Origin: Rhodoblastus sp963828185
GTDB taxonomy: Bacteria > Pseudomonadota > Alphaproteobacteria > Rhizobiales > Beijerinckiaceae
Length of the DNA: 64,000 nucleotides
NCBI GenBank assembly: GCA_963828185.1
Contig: CAWHDV010000015.1
Coordinates: forward strand, 256,649 to 320,648
Direction of reading: 5' to 3'
Part shown: positions 10,033 to 19,372 of the stretch, one piece after another
How positions within the stretch are numbered: the stretch's first letter is position 1
Layout of the letters: each line of letters starts with the position of its first letter
Made by a program: the position numbers and the translations under genes
Notes under the pieces: model-generated
The model's input: the letters and a program-made list of their open reading frames with translations, nothing else
The model's database searches: none
What the model was told of the DNA's origin: nothing

Positions 10033-11496
10033 CTATTCGCTCAGCAGACGCTTGAACAGCTCGAGCTCCTCGTTCAGCGTCTGATCCTTCGATACCAGGC
10101 CCTCGATCTTCCGGACGGCGTGCAACACGGTTGTGTGGTCTCTGCCGCCGAAGCGTCGGCCGATTTCCGGGAGAGAGCGCGGAGTCATGATTTTCGCCAG
10201 ATACATGGCGATCTGTCGCGGCCTCACCACATTGGCGGTGCGCCGGGACGAAAGTATGTCGGCGCGGCTTACATTGAAATGGGTCGCCACCAGCTTCTGG
10301 ATGTCCTCGATCTTGACGCGCTTGGGATCCCTCGTGCGCACCAGGTCGCGTATAGCCGCCTCGGCGGCCTCGAGGGTCAAAGTCGTCCCGGCCAGGGTCG
10401 TGTGCGCCAAAAGGCGATTCACGGCGCCGTCAAGATCGCGGCCATTCGTCTGGATCGAACGCGCAACCATCGCGACAACCGGCCTGGACACGTCGAAGCC
10501 GGGTTGGGCGAGCTTGGCGACGGCGATCCGCGCCTCCAGAATTTTGGCGCGCAATGCTTCATCCAGCGCATTCATTTCAACACACAGCCCACCGGAAAAT
10601 CGCGAACGCACGCGTTCATCGAGATTTTCCAGATCCCCCGGCGTCCGGTCCCCAGCGATGACCACTTGCCGGCCAGAATCGATCAGTGCGTTGAAGGTGT
10701 GACAAAACTCGTGCTGGATCGATTTTCCCTGGAGAAACTGGATGTCATCGATGACGAGCACGTCGATCGCTCGCAGCTTCTCCTTGAAAGCGATCGAATT
10801 CTGCGCCTTCAGCGCGTTGACGAAGCCATACATGAATTTTTCGGCCGTCAGATAAACCACGCGCCGGCCCGCCTCGGCGGCGGAATGGGCAACCGCCTGG
10901 ATCAGGTGGGTCTTGCCAAGGCCCACGCTCGAATGAACATAGAGCGGGTTAAACATTGACGCGCCGCCCGGCGTCGCCCGACTCACCTGCTGCGCCGCCG
11001 CATGGGCCAGCTGGTTCGATTGCCCAACGAGGAAGGTCGAGAAAGTCAGGCGACGGTCTAAGGTTGAGCCCTCGAACCCGTCGATTGCATTCTTGGCTCG
11101 GGCGCCCGGGTCGGCGGTGAATGAACTTGCCGCCTCCTCCCGTTCGGCGCCGCAGGTCGGCGCGCTGCAATCCGCGCGCTCCGCGGCGCGCGGCGAGATC
11201 CGTCCCGCGGCGCGCACGTCCAGGGCGATTTCCTTCACGTCGGCAAACTCGGCTATAATCGCCCCGCGCAATTTTTCGTGGTAATGCGCGTGAATCCAGC
11301 TTTTCAGAAATTTCGTCGGCACCGACAAAAAGGCGCAGCCGTTCTCGATACGATCCAGCTCAAGCCGAGCGAACCACGAGGAATAGATGGCCTCGCCGAC
11401 TTCGGCATGAAGTCGCGCACAGAACCGAGACCAGACTTCCGGCTCGGTCGCGCCCTGCCGCCCCATGACAACCTTTTGATTTAGCGCCTTCGACAT
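10033..11496 (-). CDS. dnaA: Chromosomal replication initiator DnaA
   Basis: A 487-residue DnaA that binds DnaA boxes and melts the origin. Domain I (WSRFCARLHAEVGEAIYSSW) is followed by a linker, then the AAA+ domain (Walker A VGLGKTHL, Walker B VLVIDDIQFLQG, sensor VIAGDRTPGDL) and domain IV with the DNA-binding signature GRRFGGRDHTTVLHAV. I chose ATG 11496 (MSKALNQ); the frame is open to 11622, but that stretch has no domain-I character. The candidate origin lies 4 kb away at 15.4-15.8 kb. Confidence 0.96.
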   Translation of the reverse strand: MSKALNQKVVMGRQGATEPEVWSRFCARLHAEVGEAIYSSWFARLELDRIENGCAFLSVPTKFLKSWIHAHYHEKLRGAIIAEFADVKEIALDVRAAGRISPRAAERADCSAPTCGAEREEAASSFTADPGARAKNAIDGFEGSTLDRRLTFSTFLVGQSNQLAHAAAQQVSRATPGGASMFNPLYVHSSVGLGKTHLIQAVAHSAAEAGRRVVYLTAEKFMYGFVNALKAQNSIAFKEKLRAIDVLVIDDIQFLQGKSIQHEFCHTFNALIDSGRQVVIAGDRTPGDLENLDERVRSRFSGGLCVEMNALDEALRAKILEARIAVAKLAQPGFDVSRPVVAMVARSIQTNGRDLDGAVNRLLAHTTLAGTTLTLEAAEAAIRDLVRTRDPKRVKIEDIQKLVATHFNVSRADILSSRRTANVVRPRQIAMYLAKIMTPRSLPEIGRRFGGRDHTTVLHAVRKIEGLVSKDQTLNEELELFKRLLSE

Positions 11497-12331
11497 GTCA
11501 GCTCTTCTTGCGGCAACGCCCCGTCGACCCGCGTCAAAAAGACGTCGGCTCGAGTGACGGGCGAAAATAAGTATTTGACGGCATGGGACCATCGACGGTG
11601 CGGGCTTGCGCCACTCATCCAAACGTCTAGGTCAAGGGAACCGGGAGCCCCTAGGGAAAAACAATGCGCTAAAACCTACGGCGCGGCCAAGGGCTCGAGT
11701 TTCGCCCCGATGACTAGCAGTTTTCATTACGTCCCCCTCGACGAATATTGCTTTTCAAGCTCTAGTATACACTCACCAATTTTCCAAGCGTCATACAACA
11801 CAGGCGTCGTCTTCTTATAAGATTTTCGAGATACACGCCATATTATCAAGTTGTTACTTGGCTACATTTTGGTCTGTTCGCGCAAGAACTTGTCTTTTGC
11901 CAAAACAACGTTTGTCATTTGCATGGCTATATTTTTACCCGCGACGACGATCAAACCTTATACGGCTGCTCTTGAGCGCGCAACAACCGTGTCGCGAGAT
12001 TCCCTTGCCGTCGTGGCGCCGCGAACGCGCCCCGGGGGCGTCAGGTTTGTCACATCGCTTGATAAGAGCGGGAGTCCGAGCAAGGATCAAAAATAAACGT
12101 CACATTCGCCGGCCGGTTAAGTTTTTTTTGCTCTCACGATTCGGTATGCGTCCAACCCCTTGTCAAGGCGCCCACCGCGTCCATCGCGCCGCGCTTTGCA
12201 TTTAATGCGTTGTTTTTAAAACTGCTTCATTGTCCACCACCCGGACCGTCATAAAATTTTCTTGAAGCGTTGCATCTTTAAAACCCGCCGCGCCGGGTCT
12301 CTCGGATCATGGGCGCTGACGCCCCTTGGGC
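11497..12331. other. Long AT-rich gap upstream of dnaA
   Basis: These 835 bases contain no convincing gene. The middle (about 11,740-11,950) is clearly richer in A and T than the surroundings, and there is a run of eight T at 12,122-12,129. The stretch presumably holds the dnaA promoter(s). I found no exact DnaA box or paired TTAA CtrA site here, so I rank it below the hemE-side gap as origin. A possible dnaQ terminator lies at 12,279-12,298. Confidence 0.5.
12279..12298 (-). terminator. Possible rho-independent terminator of dnaQ
   Basis: Read on the minus strand, arms ACCCG and CGGGT (loop of 6) are followed by TTTT. It lies about 35 bases after the dnaQ stop. The stem is short (5 bp), so confidence is limited. 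Confidence 0.4.
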
Positions 12332-13030
12332 TCATGCTTTTGGCGCCGGGCGATAGTTTGACCAAAGCGAACCGCCATTCAATTTTTCGACAAATCTCGC
12401 GTGCCCCGTCATTTCGTCGGCGCTCACAAACGGACCGAGGGGCTCCGTCCGACGCGCCAGAGCCTGGATCGGCGCGAATATGCGTTTTTCCTTATGAACA
12501 GAGAACGAGAGCGACGTCTGCCGGCCGCCCTTCAGCTCCATGTAAACTTCGGCCAGAATTTCGGAATCGATCAATGCGCCATGTTTAACTCGCCGGCTCC
12601 GGTCGATGCCATAGCGGGCGCAAAGCGCATCGAGTGAATTTGACGCGCCCGGATGCTTGCGCCTAGCGAGGGCCAAAGTGTCGATAACTCGGTCATTGTC
12701 CAACGGAGGAAGAGCAACTCGCGCCAATTCCGAATTAATGAACTTGAGATCAAATTCCGCATTGTGCGCAACGATCGGATCTTTTGCTATGAATTTCAAA
12801 AATTCATTAACAACTGTTCCGAATACAGGTTTATCAATCAGGAATTCACTCGATAACCCATGCACTTTGAACGCCGAATCCGGCATGTCGCGCTCTGGAT
12901 TTATATAAATATGGAAATTGTTATTCGTAACAGATCCATTAATCACTTCGACGGCTGCAATTTCGACGATTCGATCGCCCCCGGCAGGATCAAGACCGGT
13001 CGTCTCCGTATCCAGTATGACTTCTCTCAA
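12332..13030 (-). CDS. dnaQ: DNA polymerase III subunit epsilon (proofreading exonuclease)
   Basis: A 232-residue DnaQ with the three DEDDh exonuclease motifs: ExoI ILDTETTGLDP at the N-terminus, ExoII HNAEFDLKFINSEL near residue 95, and ExoIII HGALIDSEILAEVY near residue 155. It removes misincorporated bases during replication. It sits 16 bases downstream of coaE on the same strand, in the aroE-coaE-dnaQ series typical of the alphaproteobacterial origin region. secB, often next, is not seen here. Confidence 0.95.
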   Translation of the reverse strand: MREVILDTETTGLDPAGGDRIVEIAAVEVINGSVTNNNFHIYINPERDMPDSAFKVHGLSSEFLIDKPVFGTVVNEFLKFIAKDPIVAHNAEFDLKFINSELARVALPPLDNDRVIDTLALARRKHPGASNSLDALCARYGIDRSRRVKHGALIDSEILAEVYMELKGGRQTSLSFSVHKEKRIFAPIQALARRTEPLGPFVSADEMTGHARFVEKLNGGSLWSNYRPAPKA

Positions 13031-13046
13031 CGATCATTCCTCGCGG

Positions 13047-13652
13047 TTAAATTTTTCCGTGTGCGCGCTCGCATGTCGCGACTGCGGCGACGATCGCCCT
13101 GATTTGCCGTCTTGCGGCGTCAAAGCCATGGTCCGTCTTGACGATAAAATGGGCGTTCTGGCGCTTTTCCCCGTCCGGCGTCTGTCGATCGAGGATCGAC
13201 AGGAGTTTTTCTTCGCTCATCCCGGCCCGCGCAAGGACGCGCTGACGTTGCGTGGAATATTTTGCCGTGACCACGACGACCGCGTCGACTTCCTTTTCCG
13301 CTCCCGTCTCCAGCAGCAGCGGCAGGTCCAACACGGCGACCCGCGCGCCGGTATCGCGCGTTTTCGCCAGAAACTCTACCCGGCGCTCGCGCACCATCGG
13401 ATGGATGACGCCCTCGAGCTTCGCCAAGGCTGGAGCGTCCCCGAGGACCATCGCTCCAAGCGCATCGCGATCGACCCTGCCGTCCCTGGTCACGCCCGGA
13501 AACGCCCGCTCGATCGCGCCGACCGCCGCTCCCTCATAGAGTTCGTGCACGCAATGATCCGCATCGAAAACCGGCGCCCCCATTTGCCGGAACATTTCCG
13601 CCGCGGTGGTCTTGCCCATGCCGATCGATCCGGTCAGCCCGAGGATGATCAT
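13047..13652 (-). CDS. coaE: Dephospho-CoA kinase
   Basis: A 201-residue protein with N-terminal P-loop GLTGSIGMGKTT and the adjacent VFDADHCVHELY motif. It phosphorylates dephospho-CoA, the last step of coenzyme A synthesis. Its ATG overlaps the aroE stop by 4 bases (13,649-13,652), implying translational coupling. dnaQ follows 16 bases later. Confidence 0.95.
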   Translation of the reverse strand: MIILGLTGSIGMGKTTAAEMFRQMGAPVFDADHCVHELYEGAAVGAIERAFPGVTRDGRVDRDALGAMVLGDAPALAKLEGVIHPMVRERRVEFLAKTRDTGARVAVLDLPLLLETGAEKEVDAVVVVTAKYSTQRQRVLARAGMSEEKLLSILDRQTPDGEKRQNAHFIVKTDHGFDAARRQIRAIVAAVATCERAHGKI

Positions 13653-14530
13653 GAATATCCTTTTTCGATATCCGCTTCGATCAACGCGCGCAGTTCATCG
13701 GTCACTTGCGGCTTGACGCCAAACCAATGCTGAAAACCGGGCGCGGCCTGATGCAGCAGCATCCCCAGTCCCGAGCATGTCCGCAACCCGCGCCGCCGCG
13801 CCGCCTTGAGGAGCGGCGTTTCAAGCGGGATGTAGACAATGTCGCAAACCACGGCGTGCGCCGGCAATTTGCCGATATCAAGGTCGAGTTCCGGCTGACC
13901 TTTCATTCCAAGCGACGTCGTATTGATCAGCAGATCGGCCTCGGCAAGGCTTTGCCCTCCCGAGGCGAGCGCTTCGACCCTGATCCTGGCGCCGCCCCAA
14001 TCGACAGCCTCTTCAGCGAGATGCCCCGCCCGCTCGATGGAACGGTTCAGCAAGGTGACCGACGCAACTTTCCGTCGCATCAATCCGGCCAAGATCGCCC
14101 GCGCAGCCCCGCCGGCTCCGACGATGACGGCGCGTGCGCATGTCGCATCCCAGCCTGGCGTCCGGTGGTCGAGATTGTCCAGGAAACCGTCGACATCGGT
14201 ATTGTCGCCGCAAAGCTGGCCGTCCTCCAGCCACAAGGTGTTGACGGCGCCGACCCGGCGCGCGAGCTCGGAGACGCGCGAACAGAAGCGCAAGGCCTGT
14301 TCCTTGTGCGGCAAGGTGACATTGCCGCCGCAATAGCCATGTTCGGCCATGGAGCCCAGGAAACTTGCCAAGGCCTGCGGTTCGACGGCTTCCCGCGTGT
14401 ATTCGCCATCAATAGAATATTGTCTCAACCAAAAACCATGGATGAGTGGCGAACGACTATGATGAATCGGCCATCCTACGACGCATGCCTTGCGTAAAAT
14501 TGCCACGTTTAAATCTTCCATTCGTGCCAC
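13649..14530 (-). CDS. aroE: Shikimate dehydrogenase
   Basis: A 293-residue AroE that reduces 3-dehydroshikimate with NADPH in aromatic amino-acid synthesis. It shows the shikimate-binding SRSPLIHGFWL and NVTLPHKE (catalytic Lys), then the NADPH-binding GAGGAARAIL, LNRS and the C-terminal GLGMLLHQAAPGFQHWFG. The gene lies 35 bases after the PEP synthase regulatory gene. In many relatives a maf gene sits between the two; it is absent here. Confidence 0.95.
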   Translation of the reverse strand: MARMEDLNVAILRKACVVGWPIHHSRSPLIHGFWLRQYSIDGEYTREAVEPQALASFLGSMAEHGYCGGNVTLPHKEQALRFCSRVSELARRVGAVNTLWLEDGQLCGDNTDVDGFLDNLDHRTPGWDATCARAVIVGAGGAARAILAGLMRRKVASVTLLNRSIERAGHLAEEAVDWGGARIRVEALASGGQSLAEADLLINTTSLGMKGQPELDLDIGKLPAHAVVCDIVYIPLETPLLKAARRRGLRTCSGLGMLLHQAAPGFQHWFGVKPQVTDELRALIEADIEKGYS

Positions 14531-14565
14531 AATTCGTCGTACACGCCAAAACTTTATGTCTCGAC

Positions 14566-15399
14566 TTACGCCTGAGCGATAAATTTCATGGAGTGAGCGC
14601 GAAAAAGATCGATGATTCCGGCTGCTGTTTCTTCGATCGACCTTCGTGACACATCGATGACCGGCCAGCCGCGTTCCGCAAACAAACGTCGTGAGCGGCT
14701 GATCTCGTCGGCGACCGATTCACGGTCGACATAAGGCGAATCTTGCGTCGCATTCAACGCCAGCAAGCGGTTCTGTCGTATCTGCACGATACGGTCGGGA
14801 GAGGCGAACAATCCAACGACCAGCGGTCTGTGAAGGTTTTCGACAATATCTGGAAGTGGAACTCCTGGAACAAGGGGTATGTTGGCGGTTTTAATACCCC
14901 TGTTGGCAAGATATATGCTGGTGGGAGTCTTCGATGTCCGGCTGACTCCCAAAAGGACGACATCCGCCGCTTCGAGGTCATCGGCCAATTGGCCGTCATC
15001 ATGCATCATCGTATAGTTCAACGCGTCGATGCGCTTGAAATAGTCGGAATTCAACGTGTGTTGGGCCCCCGGACGCGGCGTCGACGCCGGCCCGAGATAG
15101 GATTGGAACAGCCCCAGGATCGGCGCCAGCACGGAAAGCGACGGCGAACCCGTCTCGTTGCACGCGGTCTGCAGCCGATCGGCGAGTTCCGGGTCGACCA
15201 ATGTGAAAAGCACGATGCCCGGCGACGCCTGGATCTCCGCGATGACCCTCTCCAGCTGGTCGCGGTTCCGGATCAGGGGATAGACATGCTCGATCGACGC
15301 CACGCCCTGATATTGCGCCGCCGCGGCGCGACTGACCGCGATCAGCGTCTCGCCGGTGGAATCCGACACGAGGTGCAGGTGAAAATAATTGCGGTTCAC
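14566..15399 (-). CDS. Bifunctional kinase/phosphorylase regulating PEP synthase or PPDK (DUF299 family)
   Basis: About 277 residues from a GTG start at 15,399 (VNRNYFHLHLVSDSTGETL). It has the family's P-loop-like GVSRTSKTPTSIYLANRG and the PLVPGVPLP segment. Members use ADP to inactivate, and phosphate to reactivate, PEP synthase or pyruvate phosphate dikinase. The frame is open to 15,492, but residues before the GTG look unlike the family and would run into the candidate origin. The gene is divergent from hemE, the standard alphaproteobacterial arrangement. Confidence 0.9.
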   Translation of the reverse strand: MNRNYFHLHLVSDSTGETLIAVSRAAAAQYQGVASIEHVYPLIRNRDQLERVIAEIQASPGIVLFTLVDPELADRLQTACNETGSPSLSVLAPILGLFQSYLGPASTPRPGAQHTLNSDYFKRIDALNYTMMHDDGQLADDLEAADVVLLGVSRTSKTPTSIYLANRGIKTANIPLVPGVPLPDIVENLHRPLVVGLFASPDRIVQIRQNRLLALNATQDSPYVDRESVADEISRSRRLFAERGWPVIDVSRRSIEETAAGIIDLFRAHSMKFIAQA

Positions 15400-15820
15400 A
15401 GCGGTCTCGTGCTCCTTGCCAGCTTCAACCTCATGCGCGCGACAAAACTCGCTTCGCAGCTTTCCACAGCCCCTGTGGATTACGGTTCGCATCTGGAGAA
15501 ACTCCGGCGCGAGCCGTCAATGTCGCCTTTTTCGCGCATTTTCTCAACAGGCGAGACCTTGTCGATAACAACAGGCGCATATCCCGTCACTATGGGAATT
15601 ATGGGGATAAGCAAACCGGCCTGGAAACAGCTCGAGGCCGCAAACGTCGGCCAAATCGTTAACAAAGCGTTAACCGGCCGCTCGCTTTGTCGCCGCATTT
15701 CCTCCGCTAAAATTTTAGCCAATCTGGGGATGCGTTGTGCACGCCACGGAATAAGGCTATTGCGGGGGGCAATAAAAAGAAAAAAGAGTTTAGATTCCTT
15801 GAATTTATAGGATCCTCCCG
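15400..15820. other. oriC: Candidate chromosomal replication origin (hemE-side)
   Basis: This 421-base gap lies between the divergent DUF299 gene and hemE, where Caulobacter and rhizobial origins map. Visible DnaA-box-like 9-mers, each one mismatch from TTATCCACA on either strand, are TGTGGATTA (15,474-15,482), TGTCGATAA (15,560-15,568) and TGGGGATAA (15,602-15,610). TTTCCACAG (15,461) is a weaker match. A perfect TTAA-N7-TTAA site lies at 15,659-15,673, followed by AT-rich DNA toward 15,820. The gap also holds the promoters of both flanking genes. The origin call is inference from position and motifs. Confidence 0.7.
15659..15673. promoter_or_regulatory. CtrA-type binding site (TTAA-N7-TTAA)
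   Basis: TTAACAAAGCGTTAA is an exact match to the full CtrA box. In Caulobacter, CtrA represses initiation by binding such boxes in the origin next to hemE. Its presence beside DnaA-box-like sequences supports the origin call. Confidence 0.65.
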
Positions 15821-16886
15821 GTGTCTCCGACCTTATCCTCCAACACTCCCGCCGCCCCCCGGAAGCTCTTCCTCGACACTTTGGACGGACAGGTCGCGAC
15901 GACGCCTCCGGTCTGGCTCATGCGGCAGGCAGGCCGTTATCTCCCCGAATATCGCGCGATTCGCGCCAAGGCCGAGAGCTTTCTCGATTTTTGCTACACA
16001 CCTGCGCTCGCCACCGAAGCCACCCTGCAACCGATCCGTCGTTTCGGTTTCGACGCCGCCATCCTCTTCAGCGACATTCTGGTCATACCCGACGCTCTCG
16101 GCCAAAAAGTCAGTTTCGAGACCGGCGAAGGCCCTCGTCTCGAAGCGCTGACCTCCGCCGACGCCATCAAAGGGCTCTCCGAATTGTCGTTGGAGCGATT
16201 GGCGCCGGTCCTGGAAACGATCGATCGCGTCAAGACGGCCCTGCCCAGGGAAACGGCCTTCATCGGCTTCTGTGGCGCTCCCTGGACCGTCGCAAGCTAT
16301 ATGATTGCCGGTCGCGGGACCCCCGACCAATCGCCGGCCCGCATTTTCGCTTACCTCCATCCCGACGCCTTCCAGCTTTTGATCGACAAGCTCGTCGACG
16401 CGTCGGTCGCCTATCTGGCGCGGCAGATCGAAGCCGGCGTCGAAGCCGTGCAGATTTTCGACTCCTGGGCGGGAAGTCTTGCCTGCGGCTGAATTCGATC
16501 GCTGGTGCCTCAAGCCGATCGCCAGGATTATCTCGAGCCTTCGCTCGCTGCATCCTCACGCCAGGATCATCGCCTTTCCGCGCGGCGCCGCGTCCCACAT
16601 CCCATCTTTCGCGCGTGAAACCGGCGCCGACGCCGTCGGCCTGGATACGGCGGTCGATCCGGCCTGGGTGACGCAGGCCGCGCCGGCAGACACGGTGCTG
16701 CAGGGCCATCTCGATCCGCTGGCGCTTGTCGCCGGCGGCGCGGCGCAAACCTCCGCCGTCGCCGAGATCCTGCGCGCCTATCGCGATCGACCCCACATCT
16801 TCAATCTCGGACACGGCATCCTGCCGCACACGCCAATCGAGCACGTCGAGGCCCTGCTGCGGCAGATCCGTTCGACCGAGGTCTAA
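15821..16886 (+). CDS. hemE: Uroporphyrinogen decarboxylase, frameshifted
   Basis: Two frames give a normal ~354-residue HemE, which decarboxylates uroporphyrinogen III to coproporphyrinogen III. The N-terminal part has the signature PPVWLMRQAGRYLPEYR and FSDILVIPDALGQ; the middle has the CGAPWTVASYMI motif. At 16,479-16,480 an extra T in AGTCTTGCC ends the first frame. Dropping it restores DSWAGSLPAAEFDRWC, and the second frame continues to FNLGHGILPHTPIEHV. A sequencing error is the likely cause. hemJ follows one base after the stop, so haem genes are grouped. Confidence 0.93.
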
Positions 16887-16887
16887 A

Positions 16888-17313
16888 ATGTATCTATGGA
16901 TCAAAGCCTTGCATGTTATCGCGGTGATCTCGTGGATGGCCGGAATGCTCTATCTCCCACGCCTGTTCGTCTATCATTCGGCGGCGGAAAGCGGTTCCGT
17001 GCAGTCCGCAACCTTCAAGACGATGGAGCGGCGGCTGCTTATGGCGATCATGACGCCCGCCATGGTCACGGCCTGGGCGAGCGGATTGTGGATGGCGGTC
17101 GAAGCCGGATTTTTCCAGGCGCCCTGGTTCCATGTGAAATTGACGCTGGCGTTGGCGATGACGGCCGCGCATATGCATTTCTGGGGGCAACAAAAGGCCT
17201 TTGCCGGCGACGCAAATCGGCATTCGCAGCGTTATTTCAGGATATGGAATGAAATCCCGACGGTTTTGATGATCGTCATTGTCGGTCTGGTGATTCTGAA
17301 GCCAAATATTTGA
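16888..17313 (+). CDS. hemJ: Protoporphyrinogen oxidase HemJ
   Basis: A 141-residue membrane protein with four hydrophobic segments, beginning MYLWIKALHVIAVISWMAGMLYLP, which contains the conserved His used for haem binding in HemJ. A second conserved His-rich stretch, AAHMHFWG, lies near residue 95. HemJ oxidises protoporphyrinogen IX to protoporphyrin IX in the inner membrane. It starts directly after hemE, consistent with a haem operon. It converges on regA with 15 bases between stops. Confidence 0.92.
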   Translation: MYLWIKALHVIAVISWMAGMLYLPRLFVYHSAAESGSVQSATFKTMERRLLMAIMTPAMVTAWASGLWMAVEAGFFQAPWFHVKLTLALAMTAAHMHFWGQQKAFAGDANRHSQRYFRIWNEIPTVLMIVIVGLVILKPNI

Positions 17314-17328
17314 GCGGATTGGAAGTGG

Positions 17329-17916
17329 TCAGCGCGGCGCGCGTTTGGCCAGGATCCGCTGCAATGTGCGCCTGTGCATATTGAGGCGGCGCGCGGTTTC
17401 AGAAACATTCCGCTGGCAGAGTTCATAAATCCGCTGGATATGTTCCCAGCGCACCCGTTCCGCGGACATCGGATGTTCTGGCGCCTCGCCGGTCGCAATC
17501 GTGCCGGAATTGAGCAGGGCGTGCAAGATCTCGTCTGCGTCCGCAGGCTTGGCGAGATAGTCGAACGCGCCGAGTTTGACGGCGATGACCGCCGAGGAAA
17601 TATTGCCGTAGCCGGTCAGGATGACGCCTCGCAACTCGGGGCGGCGCGCCTTGAGTTCGCTGATCACATCGAGGCCGTTGCCGTCGCCGAGGCGCATGTC
17701 GATGATGGCGAAGGCCGGCGCGGCGACTTGCACGGCGGCGAGACCTCCCGCAACCGATTCCGTCGCGGTGACCGTGAACCCGCGCTGAGTCATCGCCTTG
17801 GCCAGTCGGTTCAAAAATGGCTTGTCGTCGTCAACGATGAGCAGGGTCTTGTCTTTTTCGAACAGCAACGCGGCTTCGTTCAACCCGCCGCCTTCCACTC
17901 CTGACGATTCGTCCAT
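17329..17916 (-). CDS. regA: Redox response regulator, RegA/ActR/PrrA family
   Basis: A 195-residue regulator. Residues ~24-140 form the receiver domain (LLIVDDDKPF, phospho-acceptor Asp in IIDMRLGDGNG, VILTGYG, conserved Lys in YLAKPAD). After a proline-containing linker, the C-terminal Fis-type helix-turn-helix (NVSETARRLNMHRRTLQRIL) matches the highly conserved RegA DNA-binding domain. It controls photosynthesis, respiration, CO2 and nitrogen fixation genes in relatives. Its sensor RegB is encoded 119 bases upstream on the same strand. Confidence 0.92.
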   Translation of the reverse strand: MDESSGVEGGGLNEAALLFEKDKTLLIVDDDKPFLNRLAKAMTQRGFTVTATESVAGGLAAVQVAAPAFAIIDMRLGDGNGLDVISELKARRPELRGVILTGYGNISSAVIAVKLGAFDYLAKPADADEILHALLNSGTIATGEAPEHPMSAERVRWEHIQRIYELCQRNVSETARRLNMHRRTLQRILAKRAPR

Positions 17917-18035
17917 TTTTCTCCCCGATCGGACCCTGGCTGGATATTCACTATCATATCGAAGTAAGGTTATTCATTCGAATTTTGTGTTTCTTGATGA
18001 GGTCGCCGCGTTCGGGCCGAAAATTTTCGCCGGCC

Positions 18036-19337
18036 TCAATCATCCGGATTTTCGAAACGGCGGCGATCCCATCGCAGCTGGACGCTGGCGCCGCCACGCT
18101 CGCGATTGGCGAATCGAATCACCGCCCCGGTCCGCTCCAGCAAGGTCTTGGCGATGAAGACGCCGAGCCCGAGGCCGGAGCCTTCTTCCGCCTTCGTTCG
18201 ACGATCGGCGCGGCTCGTCACGTAGGGGTCGCCGATCCTGTCGACCACTTCGATCGAAAACCCGGGACCGTCATCGAGGATGGCGATTTCGACGGAAGTC
18301 TTTGTCCATCGCGCTTCGACGGTCGCCACGCTCCTGGCGAAATCGACGGCGTTCTCGATGAAATTGCCGAGCCCATAGATGATCGCCGGACTTTGCGCCG
18401 CCAGGGGTTCGCTCCCCTCGCCTCGCGCGTCGATCCTGATTTCGATGGGCGATGGCCGGCAAGGCGCGACCACCCGCTCGAGAAGTATGCCGAGTTTTGT
18501 CTGGCCAAAAGGCTCCGGGTCTTCGGCGGCGAGCGACGTCAGCCGCCCAAGTATTGTCCGGCAGCGTTGGACTTCCTGGACGAGCAGGGCGACATCTTCC
18601 GAAACTTCGGGCGAAAATGAAACCTTGCTCAATTCCCGGGCCACGAGGGCGATGGTGGCGAGCGGCGTGCCAAGTTCATGTGCGGCGGCGGCGGCGAGTC
18701 CATCGAGTTGCGACAGGTGGTTTTCCCGCTCGAGCACCAGTTCGGCGGCGGTCAAGGCCTGGCTCAAGGCGCGAGCTTCTCCCGCGACGCGCGACGCATA
18801 GGCGCAGATAAAAACGCAGGCCACCATCAGCGCGCCCCAGACGCCAGACCGATAGAGCTGGGGCAGGCCAATGGACTGACCCGCGTACCAGGGCAGCGGC
18901 TGATGCGCCACGCCAACAAGACTGGCGGCGAAGGCCATGACCGCGGCGATCAGGATCATTTGCCTCCGTGGCAGCGACACCGCCGCAATGGTCACCGGGG
19001 CGAGAAACAGGATCGAGAACGGATTTTCGAGGCCGCCGCAAAGGTAAAGCAAAGCGGCAAGCTGCAGGACGTCGAAGGTCAGGAAGGCGGTGGCGGGCCC
19101 GTCGGCCAGGCGCAAGCTTTTCGGCGCCTGCAATCGAAACACGATGTTCAGCAGGGCGGAAACGCCGATGACGCCCAGGCAGAGACCGAGCGGCAAGGTG
19201 AATTTCAGCACGAGGTCCGTGCCCAGCACCGTCACCAACTGACCGGTCAGCGCCAACCACCTCAGCCGCGACAACGTATCGATCCGCAAGCGTCGCGCGT
19301 TTTGTGCGAACTGCACGGGGTCGCCCCTGGCTTCCAT
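18036..19337 (-). CDS. regB: Redox sensor histidine kinase, RegB/ActS/PrrB family
   Basis: A 433-residue kinase from ATG 19,337 (MEARGDPVQFAQ); the frame is open further upstream, but that part has no family resemblance. About six membrane segments occupy residues ~30-195. They include GGLENPF, the ubiquinone-sensing GGxxNPF heptapeptide of RegB. The H-box is HELGTPLATI. A Cys in the dimerisation helix (QRCRTIL) is where I would expect the redox-active cysteine. The C-terminal ATPase has NFIENAVDFA, DDGPGFS and GSGLGLGVFIA. The partner regA follows. Confidence 0.92.
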   Translation of the reverse strand: MEARGDPVQFAQNARRLRIDTLSRLRWLALTGQLVTVLGTDLVLKFTLPLGLCLGVIGVSALLNIVFRLQAPKSLRLADGPATAFLTFDVLQLAALLYLCGGLENPFSILFLAPVTIAAVSLPRRQMILIAAVMAFAASLVGVAHQPLPWYAGQSIGLPQLYRSGVWGALMVACVFICAYASRVAGEARALSQALTAAELVLERENHLSQLDGLAAAAAHELGTPLATIALVARELSKVSFSPEVSEDVALLVQEVQRCRTILGRLTSLAAEDPEPFGQTKLGILLERVVAPCRPSPIEIRIDARGEGSEPLAAQSPAIIYGLGNFIENAVDFARSVATVEARWTKTSVEIAILDDGPGFSIEVVDRIGDPYVTSRADRRTKAEEGSGLGLGVFIAKTLLERTGAVIRFANRERGGASVQLRWDRRRFENPDD

Positions 19338-19372
19338 CTGCTTTCCTGCCGTTTGATACCGGCGTTTTATAC

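Noticed and set aside
11497..12331. dnaA-upstream gap as replication origin
   Set aside because: AT-rich but with no good DnaA boxes or CtrA box; the hemE-side gap fits better in both motifs and known position.
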